From contig DLIG01000010.1 in NCBI GenBank assembly GCA_002483605.1, positions 1-64,000 of the forward strand: DNA of 64,000 nt. The letters are read 5' to 3'. The notes beneath the pieces are model-generated. The model did no database searches. It was not told the origin of the DNA and worked only from the letters and a program-made list of their open reading frames with translations. The position numbers were made by a program, and so were the translations under genes. This document shows, in pieces, positions 17,554 to 25,892 of this stretch (positions are counted from its first letter, which is position 1; each line of letters starts with the position of its first letter). The DNA comes from Sulfurovum sp. UBA7648. Lineage in GTDB: Bacteria; Campylobacterota; Campylobacteria; Campylobacterales; Sulfurovaceae.

Positions 17554-17625
17554 ATAATTATAATTTATAATTAAAAAAATCGTTTTATTTTATTTATATT
17601 TAAGATATATTTATTGATTATACTG

Positions 17626-17631
17626 TATAAT
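17626..17631 (+). promoter_or_regulatory. -10 box of the sulfide:quinone reductase gene
   Basis: A TATAAT hexamer preceded by TG sits 36 nt before the TTG start. There is no clear -35 box, which is usual for this phylum, where AT-rich periodic DNA replaces it. Confidence 0.45.
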
Positions 17632-17667
17632 CGTTTGGTATATTTTATTATAACAAAGGAGTGCGTT

Positions 17668-19158
17668 TTGGATAAAGGGTTATTGAAAGAAAATCTAGAG
17701 CAAATAGATGCATATTTAAAACAAGAAGGAATCTCTCGTCGTGATGCGATGAAAATGATGGGACTTGGCGGTGCTGCTATGATGATGGGGAGTGGTGCTG
17801 CTACAGAAGCAAAAGCCAGTAGTTCATCGGCAAAAGGAAAGATCTTAATAGTCGGCGGCGGATTATCCGGAGTGGCAACTGCAGCTTTACTTGCAAGATC
17901 ATTAGATAATCCGGATATCACTATATTGGAACCAAATCCAAAATCAGTCTCTTATCAACCAGGCCAAACGCTTGTAGGTAGCGGTGTTTGGAGCAAAGAA
18001 GATACTGTATATGAAACAGCTGATTTTATGCCAGATGGTGTAAAATGGATTCAAGAAAAAGCAGTAGAATTTAATCCTGATAATAATACAGTAAAAACAA
18101 GCGGCGGAAAAGAGATTAAATACGATTATATGGTTGTAGCTACCGGCCTTGTACTTGATTACGGCGGAATTGCAGGTCTTGAAGAAGTGGGTGATGTGTA
18201 TTCTCTTGATGCTGCAGATGCTGCAAAAGCCAAAAAAATATTGGGTAAAAATGGTTTGTGTTCCATTTACTTTGCAGAGGGAGCAGCAGATACTTGGACT
18301 CAAATGCAAGAGTTTGTAGCAGCAGCAAAAAGCGGTAAAAAAGTAAAAGGACTATTCCCTGAGCCACATACTGCATTTAAATGCGGTGGTGCCCAAAAGA
18401 AAATGGTCAATCTTACCAATGCCAGACTTGTAGAAGCAGGCGCTAGAGATAATGCTGAGCTTTCTTTTGTTACAAATGGTAAAAAACTATTTGGTGTGCC
18501 TGAATATCACGACTCTATCACTAGACAGATGAAAGAAAGAGGAGTATCTACTACATTTAGTCATAAATTAAAAGCTATTGATGTAGCCAATAAAGTAGCT
18601 TCTTTTGAAAAACATTGGGAAGAAAAAGGCGAATGGGACAATGTGCTCGAAGAATTCGCAATGGTGAAAAAAACAGAAAATATAGATATGCCTTATGATT
18701 TCTGTCACCTAATCCCACCGCAAAAAGCACCTAAAGAGATAGCTGATTCTCCAATAGGATCAGATAAAGGTTGGGTTCCAGTAAACAAAGAGACGCTACA
18801 ACATGTTAAATACCCGAATGTTTTTGCTCTTGGTGACGTTGCTGCCATACCACTAGGTAAAACAGGCGGTAGTGCTAGAAAACAATATAAAGTAGTAGCA
18901 GAAAATCTTATTGCAACAATGGAAGGCAAAAAAGAGCTTGCTGCAAAATATGACGGTTATACCGTATGTCCACTTATCACTGATATAGGCAAAGTAATGC
19001 TTGCTGAATTTAAATGGGACCCTAAAGACAATTCAAAAGCGATAGCTGCGCCTTCATTTCCTCTCGACCCTGCTCAAGAAAGATGGATATATTGGCTTCT
19101 AAAAGTTTATTTGCTTAAACCAATGACACAATACGGTATGCTTTCTGGCCGTGCATAA
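17668..19158 (+). CDS. sqr: Tat-exported sulfide:quinone oxidoreductase, SQOR-like
   Basis: This flavoprotein should oxidise sulfide and pass electrons to quinone. I chose TTG 17668 because AAAGGAG ends 6 nt before it and it is the only well-placed start. The N terminus carries a twin-arginine motif (ISRRDAMKMMG, Arg 24-25) and hydrophobic core. FAD-binding GGGLSG is at 63-68. Motifs shared with mitochondrial-type SQOR (type II) are FKCGG with Cys239, a HLIPPQKAP stretch, FALGDVAAIP and YDGYTVCPL with Cys434; the two cysteines align with the catalytic pair of human SQOR. A Tat signal implies periplasmic placement. A flavocytochrome c-type enzyme is an alternative, but I see no cytochrome partner gene. 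Confidence 0.88.
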   Translation: MDKGLLKENLEQIDAYLKQEGISRRDAMKMMGLGGAAMMMGSGAATEAKASSSSAKGKILIVGGGLSGVATAALLARSLDNPDITILEPNPKSVSYQPGQTLVGSGVWSKEDTVYETADFMPDGVKWIQEKAVEFNPDNNTVKTSGGKEIKYDYMVVATGLVLDYGGIAGLEEVGDVYSLDAADAAKAKKILGKNGLCSIYFAEGAADTWTQMQEFVAAAKSGKKVKGLFPEPHTAFKCGGAQKKMVNLTNARLVEAGARDNAELSFVTNGKKLFGVPEYHDSITRQMKERGVSTTFSHKLKAIDVANKVASFEKHWEEKGEWDNVLEEFAMVKKTENIDMPYDFCHLIPPQKAPKEIADSPIGSDKGWVPVNKETLQHVKYPNVFALGDVAAIPLGKTGGSARKQYKVVAENLIATMEGKKELAAKYDGYTVCPLITDIGKVMLAEFKWDPKDNSKAIAAPSFPLDPAQERWIYWLLKVYLLKPMTQYGMLSGRA

Positions 19159-19163
19159 TTATA

Positions 19164-19205
19164 TTAACCCCTTTTTTGGGGTTAAATTCCTTCTTTCTTT
19201 TTTTC
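19164..19205 (+). terminator. Rho-independent terminator after sqr
   Basis: TTAACCCC and GGGGTTAA pair perfectly around TTTTTT (19164-19185), 5 nt after the sqr stop codon, followed by a T-rich tract. Confidence 0.85.
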
Positions 19206-19251
19206 AATCTTTTTTTGCTATTATTGCACATATTTTACAAGGTTATATATT

Positions 19252-19476
19252 ATGAAAAAAGATTTATATATATTTATAGGCATATTTTTATTTTTAGCGA
19301 TCGGCATGCATTTTAAAGAGTGGGCTTCTCATCCAATCAGTCACATTGCAGCACTGCCAGCTGCAGGAGCTTACGGCATGGGAGCTATTCATCCGCTTGT
19401 ATTTACATTTATTGTTTATATAATTTATGTTTTGGCAAGAAGTATCTATAGAGGTATCAAAAAACTTGTTTTTTAA
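19252..19476 (+). CDS. Small membrane protein downstream of sqr
   Basis: I do not recognise the family. The 74 residues contain an N-terminal hydrophobic helix (LYIFIGIFLFLAIGMHF), a His-rich loop with HFKEWASHPISHIAALP, and a second helix (LVFTFIVYIIYVLARS) ending in a basic tail. The predicted topology is two transmembrane segments with the loop on the periplasmic side. A modest AAGG stands 12 nt before the ATG. It is separated from sqr by a terminator but lies on the same strand. The four His residues in and around the loop could bind a metal or heme; that is speculation. Confidence 0.7.
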   Translation: MKKDLYIFIGIFLFLAIGMHFKEWASHPISHIAALPAAGAYGMGAIHPLVFTFIVYIIYVLARSIYRGIKKLVF

Positions 19477-19509
19477 ATGAGAATTTAGCTTAATATATTT
19501 TGCGTGAGT

Positions 19510-19533
19510 ATAGATAGGGCTTGCCCTATCTAT
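19510..19533. terminator. Bidirectional terminator between the small membrane protein and nifU
   Basis: ATAGATAGGGC and GCCCTATCTAT are perfect 11-bp arms around TT, lying between two convergent genes and touching the nifU stop codon. The stem is strong in both directions, though U-tracts are short. Confidence 0.75.
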
Positions 19534-20495
19534 TAAAGAGGAATTACTCTTATGTTTTGATCTAATTTTTCTTTCAAAATACTCTCGATAGCAAATAGCG
19601 TGCCTGTACTTGAGCTGGCACATCCGCTGCAAGCACCTAAATAACGAATATATATATCGAAATTTGCACCGTTTTCTTTGATATCAAGTATCTCTATATT
19701 TCCTCCATCCATTACAAGCATTTGACGAATATTATCATCTATGACTTTTTCAACGGCTTTTAATCTTTGAACTATTGTCATTTGAGCAAATGGAGCATCA
19801 TAACTGCTATCGGCTTGTTTTGCAAGCTTTTCTTTTTGATATTCCTCTAGTAAATCAACTAAATATATATCTTTTGCTTCATGTCCGCCAGGGCGTATAC
19901 ATGATTTACAAAATGCACCTGCTTTTGTATAGTCTGTGATCTGTTCTATAGATGTAAGATCATTTAGTCTGATCACTTCGCGCAATGTAGATAAGCTTAC
20001 CCTAGCACATTCACATACTATGATCTCATGTTCAAAACTCTCCATATCTACGCCTTTGTATAGTGCGGCTGCTTTTTTGATGACATCATATGCCATTACA
20101 GAGCAGTGCATCTTTTGAGGCGGAACAGCCGGTACATCAGGAGTGTCTCTCATGGCTTTTTCAACGTCTATGTTTGTTATTTTAATTGCTTCATCGACAG
20201 TCTTGCCTTTGCAGAGTTCTGCCATTGTATCGCTGCTTGCTATTGCCGTGCCGCAACCAAAGCTCTTGAATTTGGATTCTAATATTACATCGGTTTTAGG
20301 GTCTACTGCCCAGTAAAGCCGTACAGCATCACCGCAGCTTTCTGCTCCAAAATCGGCAACTATAAGTTTAGCGCCCATTGCATCGGCTTGTTCTTGTGTG
20401 ATTTCACCCATATTTTGAGGGTTATTCATAAGGCATGTTACCTTTTCGCTGTACTGATCCCAAATAGTACCGCCTATCAAACTATCTATTCCCAT
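19533..20495 (-). CDS. nifU: Fe-S cluster scaffold NifU
   Basis: NifU assembles [Fe-S] clusters from NifS-derived sulfur. All three domains are present in the 320 residues: an IscU-like domain (GDAVRLYW and SFGCGTAIASSD, with further Cys at AELCKG and KMHCSV), a central BFD-like [2Fe-2S] domain (VCECARVSL and AFCKSCIRPGG), and the C-terminal NifU/Nfu domain with CSGCASS. In Campylobacterota NifSU is the general housekeeping Fe-S system, so it does not by itself indicate nitrogen fixation. It follows nifS by 11 nt. Confidence 0.95.
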   Translation of the reverse strand: MGIDSLIGGTIWDQYSEKVTCLMNNPQNMGEITQEQADAMGAKLIVADFGAESCGDAVRLYWAVDPKTDVILESKFKSFGCGTAIASSDTMAELCKGKTVDEAIKITNIDVEKAMRDTPDVPAVPPQKMHCSVMAYDVIKKAAALYKGVDMESFEHEIIVCECARVSLSTLREVIRLNDLTSIEQITDYTKAGAFCKSCIRPGGHEAKDIYLVDLLEEYQKEKLAKQADSSYDAPFAQMTIVQRLKAVEKVIDDNIRQMLVMDGGNIEILDIKENGANFDIYIRYLGACSGCASSSTGTLFAIESILKEKLDQNIRVIPL

Positions 20496-20506
20496 TGTAT
20501 TACCTT

Positions 20507-21697
20507 TTATAATTTACTTTCATGACCTTGCGGCGCATATGCGTAAGAGCTTGAAATCGCTCTAAGTCTATTTACTGCATTTTTTACTACTTCTATAGTA
20601 TAGTCTATCTCTTCACCGGTAGTATATCTGCTTAGTGAAAATCTTATAGCTGTGTGAGCCAAATCAGCCTCGGCCCCGATGGCTTCCATAACAGGATTGC
20701 TCTCTAAATCTTCACTTGCACATGCACTTCCTGTGCTAGCAGCAATATTGGCACGATTGAGGTCCCATAACATAGCTTCGCCTTCTATGCCTCTAAAAGA
20801 TACAAGTATAGTGTTTGCTGACCGTTTGGCTCTTGGAGTAACTACAAATGTATCAGGAATTTCAAGCAAGGCATCTTCAAGCCTGTCTCTAAGCTCTCTT
20901 ACTTCGCTCATCTCAAAGTCTAATGCATCAATTGCTTGCTCCATGGCTTTGCCCATGCCGACAATCCCGGCTACATTTAGTGTACCGGAACGAAAACCGT
21001 TCATTTGTGAGCCGCCATGCAATAGAGGATTTAATTCCTTGCCTTTTTTCATATATAAAGCCCCTACCCCTTTTGGCCCGTGGAATTTATGAGCCGACAT
21101 GGTCAAATAGTCTATATTTGCTTTTTGAACATTGACCGGCAATTTGCCTATGGCTTGCACGGCATCTGTATGAAATAATACGCCCTTGGCTGCACATATC
21201 TGGCCTATCTCTTCTATAGGAAAAATAGCCCCTGTTTCATTATTGACCCACATGATAGATACTAACGCGGTTTTGTCAGTAATAAAATCCCTTACCGTGT
21301 GAGCTTCAACTATACCTTCGCTGTTGATCGGCAGATAAGTTACCTTGCACCCTTTTGATTCTAAAAATTTGGCAGTAGCTATAATTGACGGGTGTTCCAC
21401 TTCACTTATTATAATATGGTTTTTGCGTCCTGTTAGGATATACTCAAAATAGATGCTTTTTAATACCCAGTTATTGCTTTCTGTTGCACAGGATGTTATA
21501 ACCACACTATCTTCGCTTTTTGCATTGATACCTGCATAAATCTTTTGCATTGCCTCTTTGAGCGGCTTGTGTGTATCGCTTGCAAATTGATGCAGCGAAT
21601 TTGGATTGCCGTATTTTTTTACAAAAAACGGTTCCATTTCTTCAAAAACGTGCGGATCAACAATAGTTGTAGCATTATTGTCGAGATAAACTCTCAT
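20507..21697 (-). CDS. nifS: Cysteine desulfurase NifS
   Basis: This PLP enzyme removes sulfur from cysteine for Fe-S assembly. Residues that fit are the PLP lysine in SAHKFHGPKG (about residue 205) and the persulfide cysteine in GSACASEDLESNP (about 325). At 396 residues it is full length, starting at MRVYLDNNATT. AAGGAA lies 5 nt before the ATG. It is the first gene of the nifS-nifU operon. A GACTAAATTAGTC palindrome sits 31 nt upstream of the start codon. Confidence 0.96.
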   Translation of the reverse strand: MRVYLDNNATTIVDPHVFEEMEPFFVKKYGNPNSLHQFASDTHKPLKEAMQKIYAGINAKSEDSVVITSCATESNNWVLKSIYFEYILTGRKNHIIISEVEHPSIIATAKFLESKGCKVTYLPINSEGIVEAHTVRDFITDKTALVSIMWVNNETGAIFPIEEIGQICAAKGVLFHTDAVQAIGKLPVNVQKANIDYLTMSAHKFHGPKGVGALYMKKGKELNPLLHGGSQMNGFRSGTLNVAGIVGMGKAMEQAIDALDFEMSEVRELRDRLEDALLEIPDTFVVTPRAKRSANTILVSFRGIEGEAMLWDLNRANIAASTGSACASEDLESNPVMEAIGAEADLAHTAIRFSLSRYTTGEEIDYTIEVVKNAVNRLRAISSSYAYAPQGHESKL

Positions 21698-21727
21698 ATT
21701 ATTCCTTGAATCATTATAGTTAAATAA

Positions 21728-21740
21728 GACTAAATTAGTC
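21728..21740 (-). promoter_or_regulatory. IscR/Rrf2-like operator in front of nifS
   Basis: The 13-mer GACTAAATTAGTC is a perfect palindrome around its central A and matches the GACT-RWWWY-AGTC core of the type 1 IscR site. It lies within the nifS promoter region; candidate -10 boxes flank it on both sides. An Rrf2-family regulator is expected elsewhere in the genome. Confidence 0.6.
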
Positions 21741-21900
21741 CTAATTGATTTGATAATACATCATTTATTCTTAAATTATTATAAAAGCAGATGTAAAAAA
21801 GATAATTATACTCCTAGTTTAGTTAAAAATAGAAGGCAAGAGTGCATAGAATTTCATCACTGTTACAAAATGAGAGTTTTTGATATCGGCAGTCTGGAGT

Positions 21901-22548
21901 TTAATGTTTATCAAAATGTTGATAATCTTTTACTTTCCAATCCCCGCCCCAGCGCCAACCGTATTTTTTAAAGATCTCTACAGCCTTGCTATTTGGCAAA
22001 AGTATGGCTTTTTCTTGGATTGTATTTATGCTTTTGATATTACGGTTTATATATTTGTATGATGCTTTATGTGACGTGCGTCCGCCTCTAAAGACATAAG
22101 GGTTTTCTATGGGATTTATATCTATAGCTTTTCCGTATGAATGTTTAGACCATTTGCCGCTGCCGGTAGCTTTGCGGCAATTGAATGCGGAGGTGTTATC
22201 TGCTTCTATTGAAGCAAAATCACTTCCTTTGAATTTGTCGATGCGTACTATTTGTTTTATGGGATAACCTATTGTGTAGAGCTCATCAAAAATAGATGCC
22301 GCTTCATTGGCTATGTTTTTGTGAACTACAAGCTCTCCGTTTTTAGTAGTTCCGTCAAACCCCAAATGTTTCACTTTGACCAATCTAAGTTCATCTAGTC
22401 CCACAGGGCATCCGCGATGATAGCTGGCACCACTCATCTCTTTTTTTATTGAATCATTTAAAGGAAGAATGTTATGATTAGCTAGTACTATTTGGGGTAA
22501 TAAAAGTGCAAAAGTTTTTATCCACTGTTTAGAGATATTTTGCAGCAC
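21901..22548 (-). CDS. M15-family D-Ala-D-Ala carboxypeptidase-like protein
   Basis: This 215-residue protein is a probable peptidoglycan peptidase. The zinc-site motifs of the M15 family are visible: SKHSYGKAIDINP (His and Asp ligands) and, at the extreme C terminus, DYQHFDKH (His ligand). Hydrophobic residues at about 11-22 suggest a Sec signal. The start is GTG 22548, with AAGGGGG 5-6 nt upstream. It follows folE by 15 nt on the same strand. The exact cleavage specificity cannot be read from sequence. Confidence 0.8.
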   Translation of the reverse strand: MLQNISKQWIKTFALLLPQIVLANHNILPLNDSIKKEMSGASYHRGCPVGLDELRLVKVKHLGFDGTTKNGELVVHKNIANEAASIFDELYTIGYPIKQIVRIDKFKGSDFASIEADNTSAFNCRKATGSGKWSKHSYGKAIDINPIENPYVFRGGRTSHKASYKYINRNIKSINTIQEKAILLPNSKAVEIFKKYGWRWGGDWKVKDYQHFDKH

Positions 22549-22563
22549 TTGAGCCCCCTTTAT

Positions 22564-23163
22564 TTAAAAGTTTGACGGCGTGTGGGTATTGATGAGATTA
22601 TAAAATTCATTTCTAGTTCTGGTGTCGCTCTTGAATAATCCTCTAAGAGCTGAACTAACAGTGGTGGAGTTGATCTTTTGCACCCCTCTCATCTCCATAC
22701 ACATGTGGCGGGCATGAACAACTACAGCAACCCCCTTTGGCTTTATAACTTCACTTATGGCGTCTGCTATTTGTTCGGTGAGCTGTTCTTGGATCTGAAG
22801 ACGTCTAGCAAATACATTAACGATACGAGGAATTTTAGATAGTCCTACCACTTTACCGTCAGGAATATATGCTACATGGACACGTCCAATAATAGGAAGT
22901 ATGTGGTGTTCACACATGGAGTAAAATTCTATATCGCGCACGAGTACCATCTCATCATTGCTTGTAGAAAATAGTGCCTCGTTTAAAATTTCGCTCGGAT
23001 CTTCATTGTATCCGCTTGTTAAAAACTCTAATGATTTGGCAACACGCATAGGTGTTTTAAGCAACCCTTCTCTATTTTTGTCTTCACCTAATAATGTCAA
23101 TATTTTGGCCGTTGCTTCTGCAATGCTCTCTAATTTGGTTTCTCTATCCATTTTATATTCCAT
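22564..23163 (-). CDS. folE: GTP cyclohydrolase I
   Basis: FolE converts GTP to dihydroneopterin triphosphate, the first step of folate and pteridine synthesis. Zinc and active-site motifs are MCEHHILPIIGRVHVAYIP, GLSKIPRIVN and VVVHARHMCMEMRGV. The start is either 23163 or the ATG at 23151, which has GGA 8-9 nt upstream; the latter would remove four residues. It lies downstream of modD, 83 nt away, on the same strand. Confidence 0.95.
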   Translation of the reverse strand: MEYKMDRETKLESIAEATAKILTLLGEDKNREGLLKTPMRVAKSLEFLTSGYNEDPSEILNEALFSTSNDEMVLVRDIEFYSMCEHHILPIIGRVHVAYIPDGKVVGLSKIPRIVNVFARRLQIQEQLTEQIADAISEVIKPKGVAVVVHARHMCMEMRGVQKINSTTVSSALRGLFKSDTRTRNEFYNLINTHTPSNF

Positions 23164-23246
23164 ATTTTTCTATTACCATATGTAATGCTCTTAAAATTTT
23201 GGGTATTTACATGGTATGGTAATATTGTATCAAAAAATATAATTTT

Positions 23247-24095
23247 TTAAGAGATAATCTCCATATTGCTTCCCATATCAGCCATTCCACAAAAATAAAT
23301 CTTGCTAGTAACTATGCCATCTATGCCGGTATTTACAAATTCTTTGACGTTCTCTTTGCCAATACCGCCAGCACTGAGTATTTTGATATGAGGATAGTAT
23401 TTATCCCTATATGATGTAATTTCTTTTAAAATATCTAAACTGGTTTTATCCATTTGCAATACGTCTGCTCCATGCTTCATCAATTCTATGGCATCATTTA
23501 GATCTCTTGGTTCTACAACAATTTTTTTTTCCAGGGCTTTGATCTTTATTTTGCCAAGTTCTTCATAAAATGCTTCGTCATTGGCATAGACTTTACGGTG
23601 GTGTGCAAAAAAAAGAATGGTTTCGCTAAGACCCAATCTATGAGGCATAGCCCCTCCGCAGATGATGGATTTTATGCAGAATCTTTTTGCAAAAGGGAAG
23701 TGTTTTCTGGTTACCAACAATTCACAGTGTGGATTTACACTCGAAATCTCTTGTTTCATTTCGTTAGCATAAGTAGCTATCTTGCATGAATACTCCAATA
23801 TTAACTGCGTAGACCTCCAAGCACTTTGGACATTTTCATAGCTGCCGCCAAACTCTATCAAAACATCTCCCTGCTTGGCTTTTGTTTTAGAAGGAAGCAT
23901 AAAATGTATTTCGCATCCAAAGAGCTGGGCTACCCTCGCTGCTTCTTCGCTGCATGAAACTATGACATCTTCTCTTGTAAAGATTTGCATTTTGGCTTTT
24001 TTGTCTGACATCTCTTGAAGCGTGGTGGTCAGATCAAGGTATGGCACATCCTCTTTAATATATTCTAATAGTTCTTGGTCGTTTAATTTAAACAT
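23247..24095 (-). CDS. modD: ModD, quinolinate phosphoribosyltransferase-like molybdenum protein
   Basis: The 282 residues show the nadC/quinolinate phosphoribosyltransferase fold. The ModD hallmark GGAMPHRLGLSETILFFAHH distinguishes it from NadC, and the GADVLQMDKTS and ILSAGGIG motifs fit the barrel. ModD genes typically accompany molybdate transport genes, but their biochemical role is unresolved. GGGAAAAAT lies before the ATG. It is co-transcribed with the degenerate methyltransferase gene (21-nt gap) behind a Mo-box-like operator. Confidence 0.88.
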   Translation of the reverse strand: MFKLNDQELLEYIKEDVPYLDLTTTLQEMSDKKAKMQIFTREDVIVSCSEEAARVAQLFGCEIHFMLPSKTKAKQGDVLIEFGGSYENVQSAWRSTQLILEYSCKIATYANEMKQEISSVNPHCELLVTRKHFPFAKRFCIKSIICGGAMPHRLGLSETILFFAHHRKVYANDEAFYEELGKIKIKALEKKIVVEPRDLNDAIELMKHGADVLQMDKTSLDILKEITSYRDKYYPHIKILSAGGIGKENVKEFVNTGIDGIVTSKIYFCGMADMGSNMEIIS

Positions 24096-24116
24096 ATTTT
24101 TCCCGTTTTAATAATG

Positions 24117-24884
24117 TTATTTTCCGTTTTCAAAAGACAATATTCCCCATTTGATAAAAGCGGTATCTTTTTTAAAATTATGAGTTTTATCAAAATATTT
24201 TTTTAAATTCATTCTTTCGCTTTCATTTTGATCTTTAAGGCTCAATTGTACTTTTTCAAAAAATATATCACCCGTTTGTGATAAAAATCTTTTATTTTCT
24301 CTATGAATAAAATCAATTTTAGCACAAATTCCCATAGATTTTAGTATGTTTACGATATGTATATTGTCAATCTTAGGAGTAATATGCCTTTTTAATTGGG
24401 ATAGGATCATCTCCTCTCTAAAATGTTTGTTGATGGATAGATTGATATAAATTCTATTATGTGTGCTATTATAAAGTTTTTTGAGCGCAGATTTTATATT
24501 TTCTATATCCTCGGTTTGTGAAGATACAATGATATCTACTTGATGCGTATCACTCCATTCGTCATGCCACTCATTATTAATCGTTGTAATATTGTTCAAA
24601 TTTTTTATATCACAATTGTTTATCAAGTGCTCAACCGTTCCAAAATTATACTCGTCATTTGCGTATAAGTGTTTGAATTTCGGAGCAATTTTTGTATCTG
24701 CAGATGCAAAATCGAGCAATGCTTTTGCATCTAGTATATTGACTTTGTGAATTAATTCTCTTGTACTGTTTGTATCACTTGCTCTAATCTCATCAAGATC
24801 TGCTTTTAATCTTTTTTTGTTTTTTTGCAGATCAATGAGTTTTGCATAATTCAATATTTCCAATTCAGTTTTTGCCGATCCCAT
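24117..24884 (-). CDS. Methyltransferase-like paralogue lacking the SAM site
   Basis: This 255-residue protein aligns end to end with the SAM methyltransferase encoded just upstream. Anchor points are NITTINNEWHDEW versus NIRTYHLSWEDDW, VDIIVSSQTEDIENIKSALKK versus IDIAVASRSMEVKDIDEALLK, and the C termini FIKWGILSF versus FIWAFISWG. The SAM-binding glycine motif VLDIGCGPGT is replaced by LLDFASADTK (residues 57-66), and the acidic loop after strand 2 is also changed. Catalytic methyl transfer is therefore unlikely; a binding or regulatory role is possible. AAAGGAT precedes the ATG. It is the first gene of the unit with modD. Confidence 0.75.
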   Translation of the reverse strand: MGSAKTELEILNYAKLIDLQKNKKRLKADLDEIRASDTNSTRELIHKVNILDAKALLDFASADTKIAPKFKHLYANDEYNFGTVEHLINNCDIKNLNNITTINNEWHDEWSDTHQVDIIVSSQTEDIENIKSALKKLYNSTHNRIYINLSINKHFREEMILSQLKRHITPKIDNIHIVNILKSMGICAKIDFIHRENKRFLSQTGDIFFEKVQLSLKDQNESERMNLKKYFDKTHNFKKDTAFIKWGILSFENGK

Positions 24885-24956
24885 TAACGATCCTTTGCGG
24901 TTTTGATATATAAATGAGTATTGTATGACTTTACAATATTGTACTAGGAATCTGTT

Positions 24957-24980
24957 CGATATATCTTTAAATATATATCG
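24957..24980 (-). promoter_or_regulatory. ModE/Mo-box-like operator before the degenerate methyltransferase-modD unit
   Basis: CGATATATC and TATATATCG enclose TTTAAA. Extending outward, TGTTCGATATAT (24953-24964) and ATATATCGAACA (24973-24984) are perfect 12-bp inverted arms. The form CGnTATATn-N6-nATATAnCG agrees with the ModE/Mo-box pattern. It lies 73-96 nt upstream of the start codon and has the same 24-bp architecture as two other sites in this region. Confidence 0.7.
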
Positions 24981-25085
24981 AACATCAGTAAATCTATTTT
25001 TTGGAATAAAACACGAGATTATAAAATATTTTATTTTGTTTATTAAATAATTATAATCGATATTTTTGATGTAAGAATAAAATTT

Positions 25086-25883
25086 TTAAATTTTAGCTCC
25101 CCAAGATATGAATGCCCAAATGAACGGTTTTGGCTGACGATCTTGTGCAGCGATAAATTTATCATAATACTCACGGGCTTTGCGCTGTTGTTCTTCGCTT
25201 AGTTCATGAACGCTCCAGATAAGTGACTGTACAAATTCATCGGCATTGCCTGCACGTATGCTTCCTCGTTTTGTTTCTATATAGTCGATACGAGGCAGAT
25301 ATCCGTGTTGGTATAATAAAACGGGGATATACCAAAAATCTGGTTTAGTAACTATTTTTTTATCAATATACTCAAGGATATCCATATCGACAAAACTCCC
25401 GCCTGCTTTGTAAGTCAGATAGCATGCCTTTGTTGCCTGATGAGACATTTTTAAAAGAGCTTCATCGATATCTTTAACCTCCATACTGCGAGACGCTACG
25501 GCTATATCAATTGTGGGCAAAATGCTCCAATCATCTTCCCAGCTTAGGTGGTAAGTGCGGATATTTGTCACCCCTTCACGTGCAGCATAAGCTTCTAGTT
25601 GGGCTAGCATTTGCTTTGAAAAGTCTATAGCTATCACCTCTTTGACCTTTTTGGCAAGGGGAATAGCAAGCGTTCCTGGCCCGCAACCGATATCCAATAC
25701 CACTTCGTCACCAGAAATATCCATTCGCGAGATAAAGTCATTCACATATGGGCTATTGATGACAGAAACTGCCATCTCTTTAGATTTATCGTCCCAGTCG
25801 TTGCTGCTTTTGCCTTTGAAGTCAGTCGCACTTTTGTGTTCTCGGTACATTCTGGCAAAGTCGATCTGTTTTAAAAATATCAT
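25086..25883 (-). CDS. Class I SAM-dependent methyltransferase
   Basis: The ~265-residue protein has a Rossmann methyltransferase fold with motif I VVLDIGCGPGTLAIPLA (about 63-78), motif II VIAIDFS and a post-I region NIRTYHLSWEDDW. The C terminus FIWAFISWG is shared with the degenerate paralogue next door. The substrate is unknown. ATG 25883 (second of two adjacent ATGs) has better spacing to TAGGAG. It follows the substrate-binding protein gene after only a few nt, so it belongs to the TonB receptor-binding protein unit. Confidence 0.85.
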   Translation of the reverse strand: MIFLKQIDFARMYREHKSATDFKGKSSNDWDDKSKEMAVSVINSPYVNDFISRMDISGDEVVLDIGCGPGTLAIPLAKKVKEVIAIDFSKQMLAQLEAYAAREGVTNIRTYHLSWEDDWSILPTIDIAVASRSMEVKDIDEALLKMSHQATKACYLTYKAGGSFVDMDILEYIDKKIVTKPDFWYIPVLLYQHGYLPRIDYIETKRGSIRAGNADEFVQSLIWSVHELSEEQQRKAREYYDKFIAAQDRQPKPFIWAFISWGAKI

Positions 25884-25892
25884 CATATACTC

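Noticed and set aside
19533..21697. nifU-nifS as part of a nitrogen-fixation island supplied by the molybdenum locus
   Set aside because: In Campylobacterota NifSU is the housekeeping Fe-S system, and no nifHDK or other nitrogenase gene is in the window. The molybdenum could equally serve nitrate, formate or polysulfide reductases.
23164..23246. Possible stem between TTACCATATGTAA and TTACATGGTATGGTAA in the modD-folE gap
   Set aside because: The arms match only imperfectly and there is no T-tract; the Mo-box form is also absent. Too weak to annotate.
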